Part shown: positions 46,887 through 59,655 of the stretch, in pieces
How the letters are laid out: each line of letters begins with the position of its first letter
How positions within the stretch are numbered: the stretch's first letter is position 1
Source: Dipteris shenzhenensis
Taxonomy: Eukaryota > Polypodiophyta > Polypodiopsida > Gleicheniales
Direction: 5' to 3' (one strand)
NCBI GenBank assembly: GCA_047967505.1
Contig: CM106538.1
Length of the DNA stretch: 64,000 nucleotides
Notes under the pieces: model-generated
Told to the model about the DNA's origin: nothing
The model's database searches: none
What the model saw: the letters and a program-made list of their open reading frames with translations, nothing else
Made by a program: the position numbers and the translations under genes

Positions 46887-48530
46887 GATTTCAAGATCAG
46901 GGGAGGAGGGACTCTCACACTATGCTACAAAGGGGGAGGAAAGATTGTGTGAGTAGCTCCCAAACTATGCAGGGTCCATTACGAGAGGGGATAGAAGTTG
47001 CAGGAAGAGTGCAAGGAAGAAAGAAATGGTCAAGAGGGATAGAATATAAATGGAATAGTGGAGGCTTGAGATTGCAAGGGAGAACGAAACGTTTGAGAGG
47101 GATAGAAGAGGAAACGGTTAAGGGAATGGAATAGTGGTTTAAAGCCTGACTACATTGTCAAGGCGAGGCCACTGTACTGGTTGTAGCTAGAGACTACTGT
47201 CAAGGTGAGAGCCACCACTGTGGTTGTCCGAAATTTTGAATAATTCAAGGCAGTAGTATTGACTGGCATGGTAATGAATGATTAGAGGTGGTGGCATCTA
47301 AGGTTCCTAGCCATGTCTATGGTGGCAGCTAAGATCCACCATGCTGTCAGTTAATTACTAGCCATCGCAGTGGCCTGCAATTACTCAGCTTCTAGTTACC
47401 ACCACCGGGCTTGCATGCATGATTACTACCAGTGCAGTAAATTATGGTAATGAGGGATTAGAGGTGATTAGGCTTCATGATTTACTTTTGTGGGAATTGC
47501 TGCCCAATGGTGGTGGCTATCATTAGCCACGTCTATCGTGGCTATGATTCCACCGTGCCACCGCTCACCGACCACCGCACTTTAGCATGCATGATCACTA
47601 CGAGTGTAGTAAAAATTACCAGTCACGGGGCTCGCATGCTCAGTAGAGAACTAGAGTCCATGACCATATGAGTGATTAGACATGGTAATGAGAATTACTA
47701 CCCGGTGGTGGTGGCTCTCATCAGCCACGTCTGTCATGGCTAAGATTCCACCGAGCTAGCAATTAATTACTAGCCACCGGAGTGGCACCACATGGCATCT
47801 TCTTCATGATTACCAGCCTGTCTGGGGGATTCCACCACGGTGGCCTACAATTAGTATAGATGAAACCCCGGGCTCCAACCACCGTGGTGCCTCAAACTTT
47901 ATAATATATATAAGATTTGTGGCATTTGGTATTTTACTACATTGCTTTGTTCCGCCCATGCTCTGCTACTTTGCTCCACACCCCTCCTCTAGCTCTTTTC
48001 TGCCCCTGCTCTAGTTTGCTCCATGGTCCCTCCTCCAACTCTCGTCACTGCATCTGCTCCCCATCTTTTGCTCACCCACTCATCTTCAACATGCCTAGTA
48101 CCACCCCCCTCGATGCTCTATGATTCCAATAATGTATGCCTTCTCATATAAGGTGATTGCGTTCCGCTCACCTGGAGTAGAAATACTAGCACTAGTGGAG
48201 ACCCTTTGTTCCCATAGGTGACTCCCTACACATATGAATGTCATCACCTTAGATAACATGCTCACAGAGGGCCTCTTTATGGCTTTGTGTATGGGTTCCC
48301 CCTAGATGTCAACGAAGGCCTCAATATTTTTAGAGCAAAGTACTCTCGACTTGCTGGGGGGGCCATAATCTGAGTCTTGGCAATGTGCATGGTCTTTGTA
48401 CTCTCCATCGTATCCGCCTTTGGCTTCCTAAAAGTTTTTAATGCAACAAGCTAGACTAGCAGAAAACTGAGTTGTAAAAATTCCCTCTTGCTCAGACGAG
48501 GCTCTCAGCAATGGCTGGATGTAATCTTTT
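46887..48530. other. Degenerate repeats around CACCGTGGTGG, no gene
   Basis: Between 47150 and 47900, words such as GGTGGTGGCT, CCACCGTG and ATTACTAGCCACC recur in both orientations. The pattern ATCAGCCACGTCTGTCATGGC at 47719 (here split into repeated words) echoes 47520-47545. No protein is supported. Confidence 0.5.
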
Positions 48531-48534
48531 GGTT

Positions 48535-48655
48535 GTATATGTATGTATGTATATACATACATTTGCTTGTATGTACATATGCATGTATGCATATGTATAT
48601 ATATATGTATGTGTATATGTATATGTATATGTACATGTATACATCCATCGTATTG
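48535..48655. repeat. TATG/TATA microsatellite
   Basis: Alternating GTATATGTATG and ACATACA words; the ORFs across it on both strands are low-complexity shadows. Confidence 0.85.
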
Positions 48656-48779
48656 GTTACAACTTATACCATGTTGGCTGTGTCTATTGCATAGGTTTTC
48701 AATGTATTCTTTACAATTTGTTGCACTGGTAGATGGATCCATATTTAGATATATGGCTGAGAATCTAACATAAGGTTTG

Positions 48780-49440
48780 GGCAAAAGAGCTCTAAGCATT
48801 GCAAGCCCTAGTGTGTCAAGTGACTCAAACATAGGAATGTGTGTTGTTGCAAACACACATAGAATTTGATCTAGCTTGGAAAGCTTCAGACGACCTGAGA
48901 TGTGGTTGTTTGCTTCATGGAGGTAGATGCACATGTCTCCTAGGTGAATGTCCCATTAACCAATGACTCTTGCTAATTTCCCCAAGGACATAATTATCCC
49001 TATGATTGAATTTACTAAAAATTAGTCTTTTCAAGAAATGTAAGATGAAATACAAAGTGCATGCTGGTACAACAAGCCTTGGGGGGTGCAAATCCTAGGT
49101 ATCATGTGCGTTCAAGGAGTATTAAAAAAATCCCTCACCTAAAATTTTCCCCCCAATAAAACCACCCCTCTTTACTTAGGAACTAGCATTTTTTTCCTAA
49201 ATTTGAATTAAAAAACCCCTCTTGTTATTGTAATCCTGTTAAATTTTTCCCAAAAGTTGGATTAAAATACTCCTCCTTTTGAATGCACATGCTACACTAA
49301 ATTTTTTGGAGGTGAACCCCTGTAGCAACAAGAAGATAACAACTTTGGTGCATAAAACCCATAGCCACTTATTACCTATAGGACATGCCTGATTCTATGG
49401 AATTTCTTTGGTTCTAACCATGGAAAGGGGGAGCATGATG
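48780..49440 (+). pseudogene. Decayed DDE-like transposase gene, copy 2, split by a MITE
   Basis: Nucleotide similarity to copy 1 is clear in GAGCTCTAAGCATTGCAAGC, TGTTGTTGCAAACACACATAG and ATGAAATACAAAGTGCATGC. After the MITE it continues with GATAACAACTTTGGTGCAT and a segment encoding WNFFGSNHGKGEHD. A large internal part present in copy 1 (43180-43440) is missing. Confidence 0.6.
49077..49324. mobile_element. 248-bp MITE, second complete copy
   Basis: Ends are CCTTGGGGGGTGCAAATC and GGTGAACCCCTGTAG, with inner terminal words ATGTGCGTTCAAGG and TGAATGCACATG in inverted orientation. It is flanked by ACAACAAG (49069-49076) and GCAACAAG (49325-49332), a 7-of-8 target duplication. It lies inside the decayed transposase copy 2; copy 1 shows the empty site (TACAACAAGCAGATAACAA at 43120). 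Confidence 0.75.
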
Positions 49441-49870
49441 GATCATGTGGTGGAGTTATTAATCAATCCTTTTATTGACATCAGTTAACATGCCATTAAG
49501 ATAGGTTACAAATTCCCACGATATAGCAACATGTGGTGTAGTTATTAATCGATCTTTTTATTGACATCAGTTAAGATAGTTTGCAAATTCCCACAATGTA
49601 GCAACATGTGGTGTACGTATTAATCGATCTTTTTATTAAAATCGCAAATTCCCATGATGTAGCAACATAGCATGTGTCTAACCTCTCCTTAGGGGCATAG
49701 TTGGAATATAGTAAATATAGCCTCAACAATAGTTTACTATGTGGAGCATTCCACGAGGTGGAGTGGATGAAGTGAAAAGGTCTGAGGAACAAATGTGACT
49801 ACATCCTTTTGTTTCCATGATCACAAGTCATAAAGCCATGAGGTCGAGGTTTGTTAGATAGTCCTCTATT
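49441..49870. repeat. Triplicated ~70-bp unit, CGATCTTTTTATTGACATC
   Basis: CATGTGGTGTAGTTATTAAT followed by CTTTTTATTGACATCAGTTA and AAATTCCCACGATGTAGCAA occurs three times between 49440 and 49670. No gene is present. Confidence 0.65.
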
Positions 49871-50480
49871 GTGCAACTGCTCATCAGAAAACTAGGGTCA
49901 TTAGTAGAGTCTTCTTGGTTTGTAATAAGCCAACAAACTCAGTAGAGTTGAGGCATAGAGTTTGATTGAATAGAGAGATAAATGGTGTGATCTATTTTGA
50001 CTTCATCTGATTGTATATCGAGGTTGTTTATTGAGCGGCTCTTTTTTAGTCTATGTGAAGAGTGAATCTTACAAGAAAAGAATTGTATATTCACTTTGAT
50101 TTCCAACATTTGGTATTAGAGTGTGGTTGTGAGGATCCAGAGAAGAAGAATTCATGAGCAAAGATTCAGGCCAGGCAGTCTTGATATCAACGGTCATGTG
50201 CTAGTGTGGAAGACAAAGAGGCCAAGGAGTAAAGTACATCATTGTTCCAAAGCTCCTTTAGAAGTTCTAGCTAATGTGTGCTCTCAATTGTTGCTCGAAT
50301 CGGGTTGTGCATGCTAGATTGAAAGCATGGAGTCAATGAAGAAGACAAAGAAGTCCATCGCCAGGTTCACTGGTAGGAACTTTGTGAGCTGGTAGCTATC
50401 GGCCAAATTGTGGTTCATGCAGAAGGGCTTGGAGGGGGTCATTGTTTGCTTGGGTGTAGCCATTTTTGGTGAGGTTCAGG
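49871..50480 (+). mobile_element. Copia fragment: LTR end, primer site and gag start
   Basis: LTR-like sequence (AACTAGGGTCATTAGTAGAG to ATTGAATAGAG) is shared with 59573-59655. TTTGGTATTAGAGTGTGG near 50108 resembles a decayed primer site. At 50322 an ATG opens a short gag N-terminus, FTGRNFVSW-stop-LSAKLWFMQKGLEG, where the stop is a TAG in place of CAG. Nothing of pol follows. Confidence 0.55.
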
Positions 50481-51999
50481 GACTTTTCTGTATATAAGTA
50501 TCTTGCATGACCTATAACTTATGCATTGCTCAACGGAATTTGGCAAACTTTGTCTTCAAGCTATAGTAAATTCCAAACTTGAACATGAGAGCAAAAAATT
50601 ATGGAATAAGGATTTGGAATGAGATCGTTAAAGCATTACAAGAGCTATGTTGCATGTGAAGCATGCATCCTGAAGACTATAGGATATAGCAATTTATTCA
50701 AAAAAATCAAAATTTTGTTCTATACATACATGCAACCAAGTAATCATTCTAAAGTACACTATGTGAGTTTCTCCTCAACCCAAGAACATACCTAAATGAG
50801 ATCATTATGGATGGGTTAACGTGCCTCCAATATTATGTAAAGTGATGCATTCCCATTTGAGGGCATGGTCCATAACTTTTTTTTGATTTGTTCTAAAAAC
50901 CAAAACAAATTCAAAATTTGGAATCCAAACTATTGGGACTAGTGCATGGTGGTCTTAAAACATTGATAGTTGTTGGTATTGGTATCTAGTTTCACCCTAA
51001 AATGGAAGAAGTTGGAAAAGTGCAATTTGTGCATGTGAAAATATATTTTAATAAATCCAACACTATTTATAATTTTCAATTGTTTCTTTTTCCATGCACT
51101 TGCTTTCTATATGGCTCATAAGCATGCCAAAGGTATTTTCATTTAATAATACACAGTATTAAACCCGATAGCATGTTCTTTGGCCTATTTGTGTTTTGAA
51201 GCATTTTAGGCCACATTGCATTTGTTTTAGATATCCGATTCTGTTGACATGTATCGCCGGAGGGGGAAAAATCGACAGCTGAAATTTTGCTACTCCTACA
51301 AATTTTGGGTTTTCACAAACACCCTGCAAATGCCCTACAACTTGCATGCACCTCGACGTGACCTTGCGCAAACTTTGGTTTGCTATTGTCTTCATTTAGG
51401 TAAGTTATCTTCAAAGCTAGCTTCTCTTTCTTTTGGTTTGGCATTGTTGTCTTTCATTGATTGTCACCATGGCAACATGTAGCTCAACCATGGCCTATAA
51501 GTGAAGCTTTGGGCTGCGAGATAGAAAAGCTGAAAAGCTTGGTCAGGGCACAAGGAACAAAAGACTCCTTGTAAAGCAGCAACAAGAAGCAGTTGTTTCA
51601 GATGCACGCATTCGATCATTGCCATTAGAGTAAAGAAAATAAGCTGTGATGTCACAATTGGTGGTAGCCTTCGAGGAAGCAACATTAGGCCATTCAGGTA
51701 AATACCATTCTTGAGTCTTCACAAGCTTTAGCCTGCACTTTAAAGGTCATAGAGTGACAACCCTATCAACACCTTGTATTTTTGTGCCAAAACATCATCA
51801 CTATTGCAATGTCTCTCCTTTCCTTGCGTCCTGTTGAAGCCCATAGACTACTCGAATTGGGATGATTAGGAATTGCTTCCACTCCTCATGCATCTCTTGA
51901 GAGTTTCTCCAAATAACAAGGTCATTTGTAGAAAGCAGACGGGATGCAAGATGTTTGACGAGCACATCATACACATGCTTGATACAACACAGGTTAGTG
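50481..51999. other. Stretch without a recognised gene
   Basis: Short ORFs on both strands only, AT-rich, with no recognisable repeats or proteins. Confidence 0.35.
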
Positions 52000-52490
52000 G
52001 TTGCCTAAACCATCCAATGGTTGCTTGTGATTGAGCTTTGGGATAGTTTACTTGTTTCATTTCTTGATACAACATAGGTCAGTGGTTGCCTAAACTAGCC
52101 CAGTGGTTGTTTGTGATTGAGCTTTAGGATAGTTTACTAGGCTGGCCTGGACTTAATGTGATTGTCCTAAACCAGCCCGGTGGTTGGAATATCATGCAAC
52201 CGTGTGGCTAGTTTAGCTCAAACACCAGAACCAGGCTCTGGCTAGGACTTAATGTGATTGTCCTAAACTAGCTCGGTGGTTGGAAAATCATGCAATTGTG
52301 GTTGGGTCAGCTTAAATACCAGTTATGTGATTGTCCTAAATGAGTCTGGTGGTTGGAATATCATGCAACCATGTGGCTAGTTCAGCTCAAACACTAGAAC
52401 CAGGCTAGCTTGGACTTATTGTGATTGTCCTAAACCATCTCGATGGTTGGAACATCATGCAATCATGATTGGGTTAGCTCAAACACCAAT
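52000..52490. repeat. Dispersed repeat, same family as 41.6-42.3 kb
   Basis: Units with GATTGTCCTAAACCAGCCCG, TGGTTGGAATATCATGCAACC and TAGTTTAGCTCAAACACCAG recur five times at roughly 95-bp spacing. Confidence 0.7.
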
Positions 52491-54990
52491 TAAGGCTAGA
52501 GGAGTTAGGCACTTGCCAGAGGAGGTAGGCACTAGCAACGAAATGCATTAGCATTGGTTTAGGATTACCTGCAATCCCCACAAAGTCTAATCTTTAGTAA
52601 ATCCTAAACAACCACCGTGCTCGTTTCACTAAATCCCAATCAATAAATCCCAAACAAGGAAAAATGTAAATCCCAAACAACCACCGAGCTTGTTTTAGTG
52701 ACAATGATTGTGCATGAGGGACCATCTAATTCATAGGTTCAGATTAGCATTCATTCAGAATCAGACTATAATAACAATGATTGTGCATGAGGGACCATCT
52801 AATTCAAAGGCTCAGATTAGCATTGAGCTGGAATCAAACTATAATAACAATGACTTTGCATCTAGTTCACAAGCATAGATTAGCATTCAATCGGTTTATC
52901 AGGCTATAATAACAATAGTTTAGAATGAGAACTATCAGCCCCCTCTTCCTATTGAATTATCATGATCTTGGCACCGATGACCAAGAAATTCTAGCATGGC
53001 AACCATCTAATCGCACGTCATGGCTAGGTGATGATGTAGATGACTACCTATGCTAGGCTGGGCTACCAGCAAAATCCAGCGGGTGGATTGTGTGCTCTTA
53101 GCAGCAATAGGCATCCAGAGTTGCACAACTGACACAAGAAATGAAAGGGAAAAGAGTTGGAAGGTCGAAAGTCTAGCTATATAAAGGCCTTAAGGGCAGA
53201 GAAACAATTCACCGCAGCCAGGAAAATTTCTCTCCTGCCCCCTTCCATGCTCTCTCCAAGCCCCCTTCTACCCCTATGATGAATCTTTTGTTGCAGCCTT
53301 GATGCCCCTTCATAATGGTGCCCAAGTCATGTGATCCGTTGTTTGCCTTGGATCTCCATCCCAGCCCACCAGCCATATCCATGACCAACAGATTTGCAAG
53401 ATGGAGAGCCAAGGAAAATGGGTCATCATTGTTCTATCATGCACTGGCAGAGAACTCACCTTGGTGATGAGACTCTCATAATTGAGCACAACCTTCGGCA
53501 CTACGGAAGGAGAACTCAACTTGGTGATAAGTTGTAACACACTGAGAGCATGCATTAGTGTGTTGGAGCTCACCACCAGATTTAGTTCCCTGTCCACTGT
53601 CAAATGTTGTGCTCGATTGAGCTCATTGCCAAGTTGAGTTCCCTCTTGAAAGAAGACATTCCTTGATAACCCCACCAGTGCCTTGAAAGAAGTTGCAATG
53701 AAAAAAGCAATTCCTTGATAACCAACCATGTTGTAGGATGGGGCACTAAGGGAAATGGGTCGTCGTTGTTTTGTGAGGCATTGGGAGAGAACTCAACTTG
53801 GAGATGAGCCTCTCATAATTGTGCACAACCTTTGACACTAGGGAAGGAACTCAACTTGGTGATCAACTCTTACACACTGAGAGCATGTGTCAGTGTGCTG
53901 GAGCTCACCACAATATTGAGTTCCCTGTGTCCACTGTCAAATGTTGTGCTCGATTGAGCTTACCTCCAAGATGAGTTCCCTCTTCCAGTGCCTTGAAAGA
54001 AGTTGCTATGAAAAAGTTTATTTCAATTATGAGGTGGTTGATTTGTCCCATGCATACGAGGAGTTCCGGGACAAAATTGTAAAAAAGTCCTACCTATAAT
54101 AGCACTACGAGGTGCTTGCATTGTCCCCTGCATAGAAGGCACCAGGTCAAAAGTGTAAGAAAGTGCTAACAAGGGCAAAAAGTGAAACCCAGTCCTACCC
54201 CATAGTGGTGGTGTTGACAAGTGATAAAAGTGTTTAAAGAAGTGTCACAAAGACAAAGTGCTAGCATCTTTGTATGTAATCTATTTTGTTAAATGCTTGC
54301 TTTGGATGTAATTTATTTTGTTTCAATTTTGATGTAATACTATTATCGCAAAAACTATTGGATGTAAATTCTTTTGTTTCAATTTCTTGATGTATATCAT
54401 TATTGCCAAAACTATTGTTGCTGTTACTTCGGTAGTGAAAGTGGCTCTTAAGAAGAACAAATGGCATATTTCTACCCTTGTTTACATTTTACTGCAACTA
54501 TAGGGATTGTTGCACAAGAAATTGTTCATTGTTACTATAGTGAAAATGGTTCCAATAGCTAGTGTGTTGGTTGAGAACTATAATAACTCCAATAACCAGT
54601 GTAATCGTTGCAAGGAAACTATACCAAATTGCAAATGTCTACATTTTCCTTAGCTTAGAACTAAAATAGCTCCGAGAACGTGTGCGAGGGTTGAGAAATT
54701 GTTGCACAAGGAGTAATACGACTAACATATCTCCAAAATAACACCATTTTCCTTGGTTTAGAACTAAAATAGCTCCAACATATAGTGCGGTGGTTGCGGA
54801 TATGGACATTGAGAGGTACCCTTTAGAGATTGACATGCCACAGTGGTCTTCATGCCAATGTGGTGGTCTCTCCATGCCAACATCATTGCTTGAACCAGCA
54901 CGGTGGTCATAAACATGGCAAGGAAAAGGATGTGTGATGTAGTCATGCCAAAGGCAGAGCAACAGTCTCTGTGCTCATGAGTAAATGCAT
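52491..54990. repeat. Segmental duplication, copy 1
   Basis: The blocks GAGGTAGGCACTAGCAACGA, ATTGTGCATGAGGGACCATC, TCCTGCCCCCTTCCATGCTC, TGGAGCTCACCACCA, and AGTGCTAGCATCTTTGTATG appear here in the same order as at 55060-58930. Within it a unit of about 300 bp with GAGCTCACCACC and TGTTGTGCTCGATTGAGCT is itself repeated at 53480-53640 and 53790-54000. A minus-strand ORF at 53729-53310 follows this repeat and has no recognised family. Confidence 0.7.
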
Positions 54991-55049
54991 ATAGTGCTGT
55001 GTGTCAAGCTCTGCACTATTGACCATTAGAATCGTGATTGGGTCAACTC

Positions 55050-58000
55050 AAAGACTAGTTAAGGCTAGAGGAGGTAGGCACTGGCAACGAAATGCATTTT
55101 TGTTGGTTTAGGATTACCTACAACCCCCCACAAAATATAACTTTTAGTTAATCCCAAACAACCACCGTGCTTGTTTCATTAAATCCCAATCAATAAATAC
55201 CAAACAAGGAAAAATGTAAATCCCAAATAGTATACTAATCCCAAACAACCATCAAGCTAGTTTTAATGACAATGATTGTGCATGAGGGACCATCCAATTC
55301 ATAGGTTCAGATAAGCATTCAGTCGGAATTAGACTCTAATAACAATGATTGTGCATGAGGGACCATCTAATTCAAAGGCTGAAATTAGCATTGAGCCAGA
55401 ATCAAACTGTGATAACAATGACTTTTCATCTAGTTCACAATCTTAGATTAGCATTCAGTTTGTTTATCAGGCACTAATAACAATAGTTTAGAATGAGGAT
55501 GTGCACATTTTTCGAGCAAAAACCTACAAGCCGAAAATTCTGAGTGATAATGTTTGACACCAACCATGCTAGTATATTTCTCAAAGGAATATACAATTCT
55601 TTCTTAATTTCTCATTTATGGAACCATATACTTATTTATTTATCATTATAATCCTCATTGTAGAGAACATCATCTATATATGAACAAATAGTGAACACTT
55701 TAGAAAATCCTATAAATCCCTCCCTACCATACTCTCTTATGAGGATTATGGTAATTCAATTGATTTAAAAAGGTTTCCGTTATCTTTAGCAATCCCATAT
55801 TTGAAGTATTGAGAAGCTGTCATGTAACAATGTATACCATATTCCTTGGATGAGTAGGAAAAGGATATTGAAAATCTTATAATTGTAGCCATTATTATCG
55901 ATCATAAATTAATCTCTAATACATTATAAAACATGGGAAGGCAAGGGAGGTATTTTCAAAATATTCCCAATTCTCCAAATCTAAGTACTTTTAAGGAAAT
56001 GTGGTCCCAACTGAACTCCTTCCTACCATAATATGAATTAGGAAAAAGTTGTAACTCTCATATACATCTTGAAATTTCAAATTTATCTCTTCTATACCTA
56101 AAAAAAATTATAATTTTAACCTACCTTTGTATAGATCATGAAATTTTGAATATTTTTCCTTTTTACAGCTCCTCAATGTGAGCTAAGGAGCAAAAGTTAT
56201 GACCCATTCTTTGTAGGCTCTCCAAGGGTATTCCGCCGACAGAATAGTGTTGGGGAAAGCTCTTCAAACCATATTCCTCTAGTAGAATATACTTAGAAGG
56301 TCTATTAAAAAGATGTTATATATTTTTCTTAGCTCTTCTTGAGGAGCTATAAAGAGGATATTTGCTCAAAATTTTATGATCCAACAAATGGTGAAAGGAA
56401 AAGAAATGATATTTGAAAGTCATAAAATAAGTCGGTATTTGGACATTATGTATGTATACTATATAAATGTATATTTATATCTTTCTATGTTCATCAATAT
56501 TTCATATTTACTTACACATTCCTTGAAATAATTTGGAATTTTGTGCTTCCTAAAAATGACTTGAGCCTATATATTTTGACCCCTCCCACCTTTTATCTGC
56601 TCATCGCTCGGAGGTTTTCACTCGGAAAATGGAAGCCCCTTTTAGAATGAGAACTAGCATTAAGCTGGAGATAGACTCTAAGAACATATCTCACTGTTAG
56701 AATTACCATCTAATCACACGTCATGGCTAGACAATGATGTATATGACCACCTATGCTAGGCTGGGCTACCAACAAAGTTGGGTGTATGTGCCATCGATCC
56801 TCCCCCCTCATCCCATTGAATTATTATGATCTTGGTTCTGATGACCGAGAAATTCTCCCATGGCAACCATGGCTAGACAATGATGTAAATGGTTGCCTAG
56901 GCTAGGCTAGGCTACCAGTAAGCTGGGTGCATGTGCCACCACTCCTCCCCCCTCTTCCTATTGAATTATCATGATCTTGGCTCTGATGATCAATAAATTC
57001 TAGCATGGCAACCATCTAATCGCACGTCATGGCTAGACAATGATATAGATGACTGCCTATGCTAGGCTCGGCTACCAACAAAATCCAACGGGTGGATCTT
57101 GTGCTCTTAGCAGTGATAGGCACCCAGAGTCGCACAACTGACACAAGAAATGAAGGGAGAAAGTGTGGGAGGGCGACAAGTCTAACTATATAAAGGCCTT
57201 AAGGGCAAAGAAACAATTCACCGCACCCACCAAAATTTCTCTCCTATGCCTTCCACGTTCTCTCCAAGCCCCCTTCTACCCCTATGATGAATCTTTTGGT
57301 GATTAGCTGTAACACACTGAGAGCATGCGTCAATGTGCTGGAGCTCACCACCACTAGATTGAGTTTCCTATTTACTGTCAAATGTTGTGCTCGATTGAGC
57401 TCACTGCCAAGTTGAGTTCCCTCTTCTAGTGCCTTGAAAGAAGTAATTCCTTCATAACCCCACTAGTGCCTTGAAAGAAGTTGCTATGACGAAGATAATT
57501 GCTTGAAAGACTTGAAAGAAAAACCTCATGACCAACCATGTTGCAGGTTGGGGAGCCAAGGGAAATGGGTTGTCGTTGTTCCGTGAGGCACTGGGAGAGA
57601 ACTCAACTTAGTGTTGAGCCTCTCGTAATTGCACACAACTTTTAGCTCTAGGGAAGGAACTCAACTTGGTGATCAGCTCTAACACATTGAGAGCATGCGT
57701 CAGTGTGCTGGAGCTCACCACCATATTGAGTTCCCTGTCCACTGTTGAATATTGTGCTCGATTGAGCTCACCTCCAAGTTGAGCTCCCTCTTCCAGTGCC
57801 TTGACAGAAGTTGCTATGAAAAAGGTTATTTCAATTATGAGGTGCTCATATTGTCCCCTGCAGACGAGGAGTTTCGGGTCAAAATTGTAAGAAATTCCTA
57901 CCTATGATAGCACTAGAAGGTGCTTGTATTGTCCCCTACATACAAGGCACCAGGTCAAAAGTGTAAGAAAGTGCTTACAAGGGCAAAAAGTGACATCGGG

Positions 58001-58960
58001 TCCTACCACAGTGGTGGTGTTGACAAGTGCTTAAAGAAGTGTCACAAAAGCAAAGTGCTAGCATCTTTGTATGTAATCTGTTTTGTTAAATGTTTGCTTC
58101 AGATGTAATTTATTTTGTTTCAATTTCGATGTAATACTATTATTGCAAAAACTATCGGATGTAATTTCTTTATGTAATTTCTTATGTTTCAATTTCAATG
58201 TGGTACCATTATCGCCAAAACTATTGTTGTTGTTACTGCGGTAGTGAAAGTGGCTCTGAAGAAGAACAAATGGTATATTTCTACCCTCATTTATATTTTA
58301 CTACAACCATAGGGATCGTTGCACAAGAAATTGTTGAAAAAATTGTTGTTACTGTAGTGAAAATGGTTCCAATAACTAGCACCCTATTTTAGAACTATGA
58401 TAACTCCAATAACCAGTGTGGTGGTTGCAAGGAAACTATACTAAATTGCAAATGTCTACATTTTCCTTAGCTTGGAACTAAAATATCTCCAAGAACGTGT
58501 GCGGTGGTTGAGAAATTATTGCACAAGGAGTAATATGACTAAAATATCTCCAAAATACACTATTTTCCTTGGTTTAGAACTAAAATAGCTCCAACATCCA
58601 GCGCGGTGGTTGCGGATATGGACCTTGAGAGGTCCCATTAGAGACTGCGATGACACGGTGTCTTTATGCCAACGTGGTGGTCTCTCCATGCCAACATCAT
58701 TGCTTGAACTAGCACGGTGGTCAGCGCAGCAAAAGATTTTGTTGCGCAGCGATAGATGATGAAGCTGCGCAATGATAGGTGGCAAGGCAAAGGTTTTGTG
58801 CTTTAGTCAGGCCAAGTGATAGATGGCGAAGCTGTGCAAGCAAACATGGCAAGGCAAAGGATGTGTGATGTAGTCTGCAGAGGAACAGTCTCTATGCTCA
58901 TGAGTAAATGCATATAGTGCCATGTGTCGAACTGTGCGCTATTGACCATGATAAGATTGC
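55050..58960. repeat. Segmental duplication, copy 2, with a nested insertion
   Basis: It is parallel to copy 1, interrupted by the MULE-like element at 55498-56640 and expanded by a unit of about 140 bp (CATGGCTAGACAATGATGTA, GGCTGGGCTACCA) repeated about three times at 56690-57070. The end at 58600-58930 contains GCGCAGCAAAAG and TGGCAAGGCAAAGG duplications not in copy 1. Confidence 0.65.
55498..56640. mobile_element. 1.14-kb non-autonomous MULE-like element
   Basis: TTTAGAATGAG flanks it at 55487-55497 and 56641-56651, an 11-bp match; the paralogous empty site in copy 1 (52920-52931) has a single TTTAGAATGAG. The ends are inverted repeats of about 30 bp: left GATGTGCACATTTTTCGAG, right CTCGGAAAATGGAAGCCCCT. 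The long target duplication (9-11 bp) fits Mutator-like elements. The interior has no ORF of note. Confidence 0.8.
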
Positions 58961-58964
58961 ATCT

Positions 58965-59117
58965 GATTATTATGCCAATGTGCCTTCATGATGTCAAGAA
59001 AAATTTCGGCGAGAGCATGGGTCCACACAAATTTCAAATATTCACTCAGAAGTACATCGTGTTGTGGCCCCGAAAATAGTTACGTGATTGGCTACACCCA
59101 AGTAAACATTGACCCTG
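58965..59117 (+). repeat. Left arm of a large inverted repeat
   Basis: ATTGCATCTGATTATTATGC to CATTGACCCT pairs with 61132-61300 on the other strand at roughly 80% identity. Weaker similarity continues outward to about 58700. Confidence 0.7.
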
Positions 59118-59276
59118 GGAGATTGTGTCTGAGTCACAGAAGGAACTAAGAACTGGAGAAGCAGAGAAATGATCATGGAAGAAGAACAACGACAAAGCAA
59201 TTTGTATGATGGTGGGATGAGTCCTAGGAGAGGAATACTTTCACCATCTTGAGATTACAAAGTCAGCAACAGTGAA

Positions 59277-59655
59277 TTGGTCAATTCTAGAAGCACTGTT
59301 CAGGACCAAATGCATCATTCAAAATCAAATCTCAAACAACAACTTTACAATCTCTATATGAATGGCAAAAAAGATCTGGAAACCTTTTTGAATCGCATCC
59401 AGATGCTCTTGAAGCAACTTCAAGGAGTTGGTGCCAAAATTGAGGATGGTGATCAAAAGTCTATACTCTTGAAAAGTCGTCCTTCCAGGTTCAATGAGAT
59501 AGCACCATCCTCTGTTGTGTAGTTGCTCATCAAAAAGCTAGTCCTCTGTTGTTGTGCAGTTTCTCATTAGAAAACTAGGGTCGTTAGTAGAGTCTTCTTG
59601 GTTTGTAATAAGCCAACAAACTCAGTAGAGTTGAGGTGCAGAGTTTGATTGAATA
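59277..59655 (+). mobile_element. Copia gag fragment and LTR piece
   Basis: 59277-59520 encodes LKQQLYNLYMNGKKDLETF and FLNRIQMLLKQLQGVGAKI, the gag region following the conserved N-terminus in Copia elements. It is followed by LTR-like sequence (AACTAGGGTCGTTAGTAGAG to GTTTGATTGAATAAATG) shared with 49.9 kb. The two fragments may be parts of one family. Confidence 0.6.

Noticed and set aside
48428-48934. ORFs of 168 aa (-) and 60-80 aa (+)
   Set aside because: They are produced by a TATG-type microsatellite read in several frames.
53310-53729. Minus-strand 139-aa ORF as a gene
   Set aside because: It follows a tandemly and segmentally repeated block; the paralogous block at 57.3-57.8 kb does not keep the frame.
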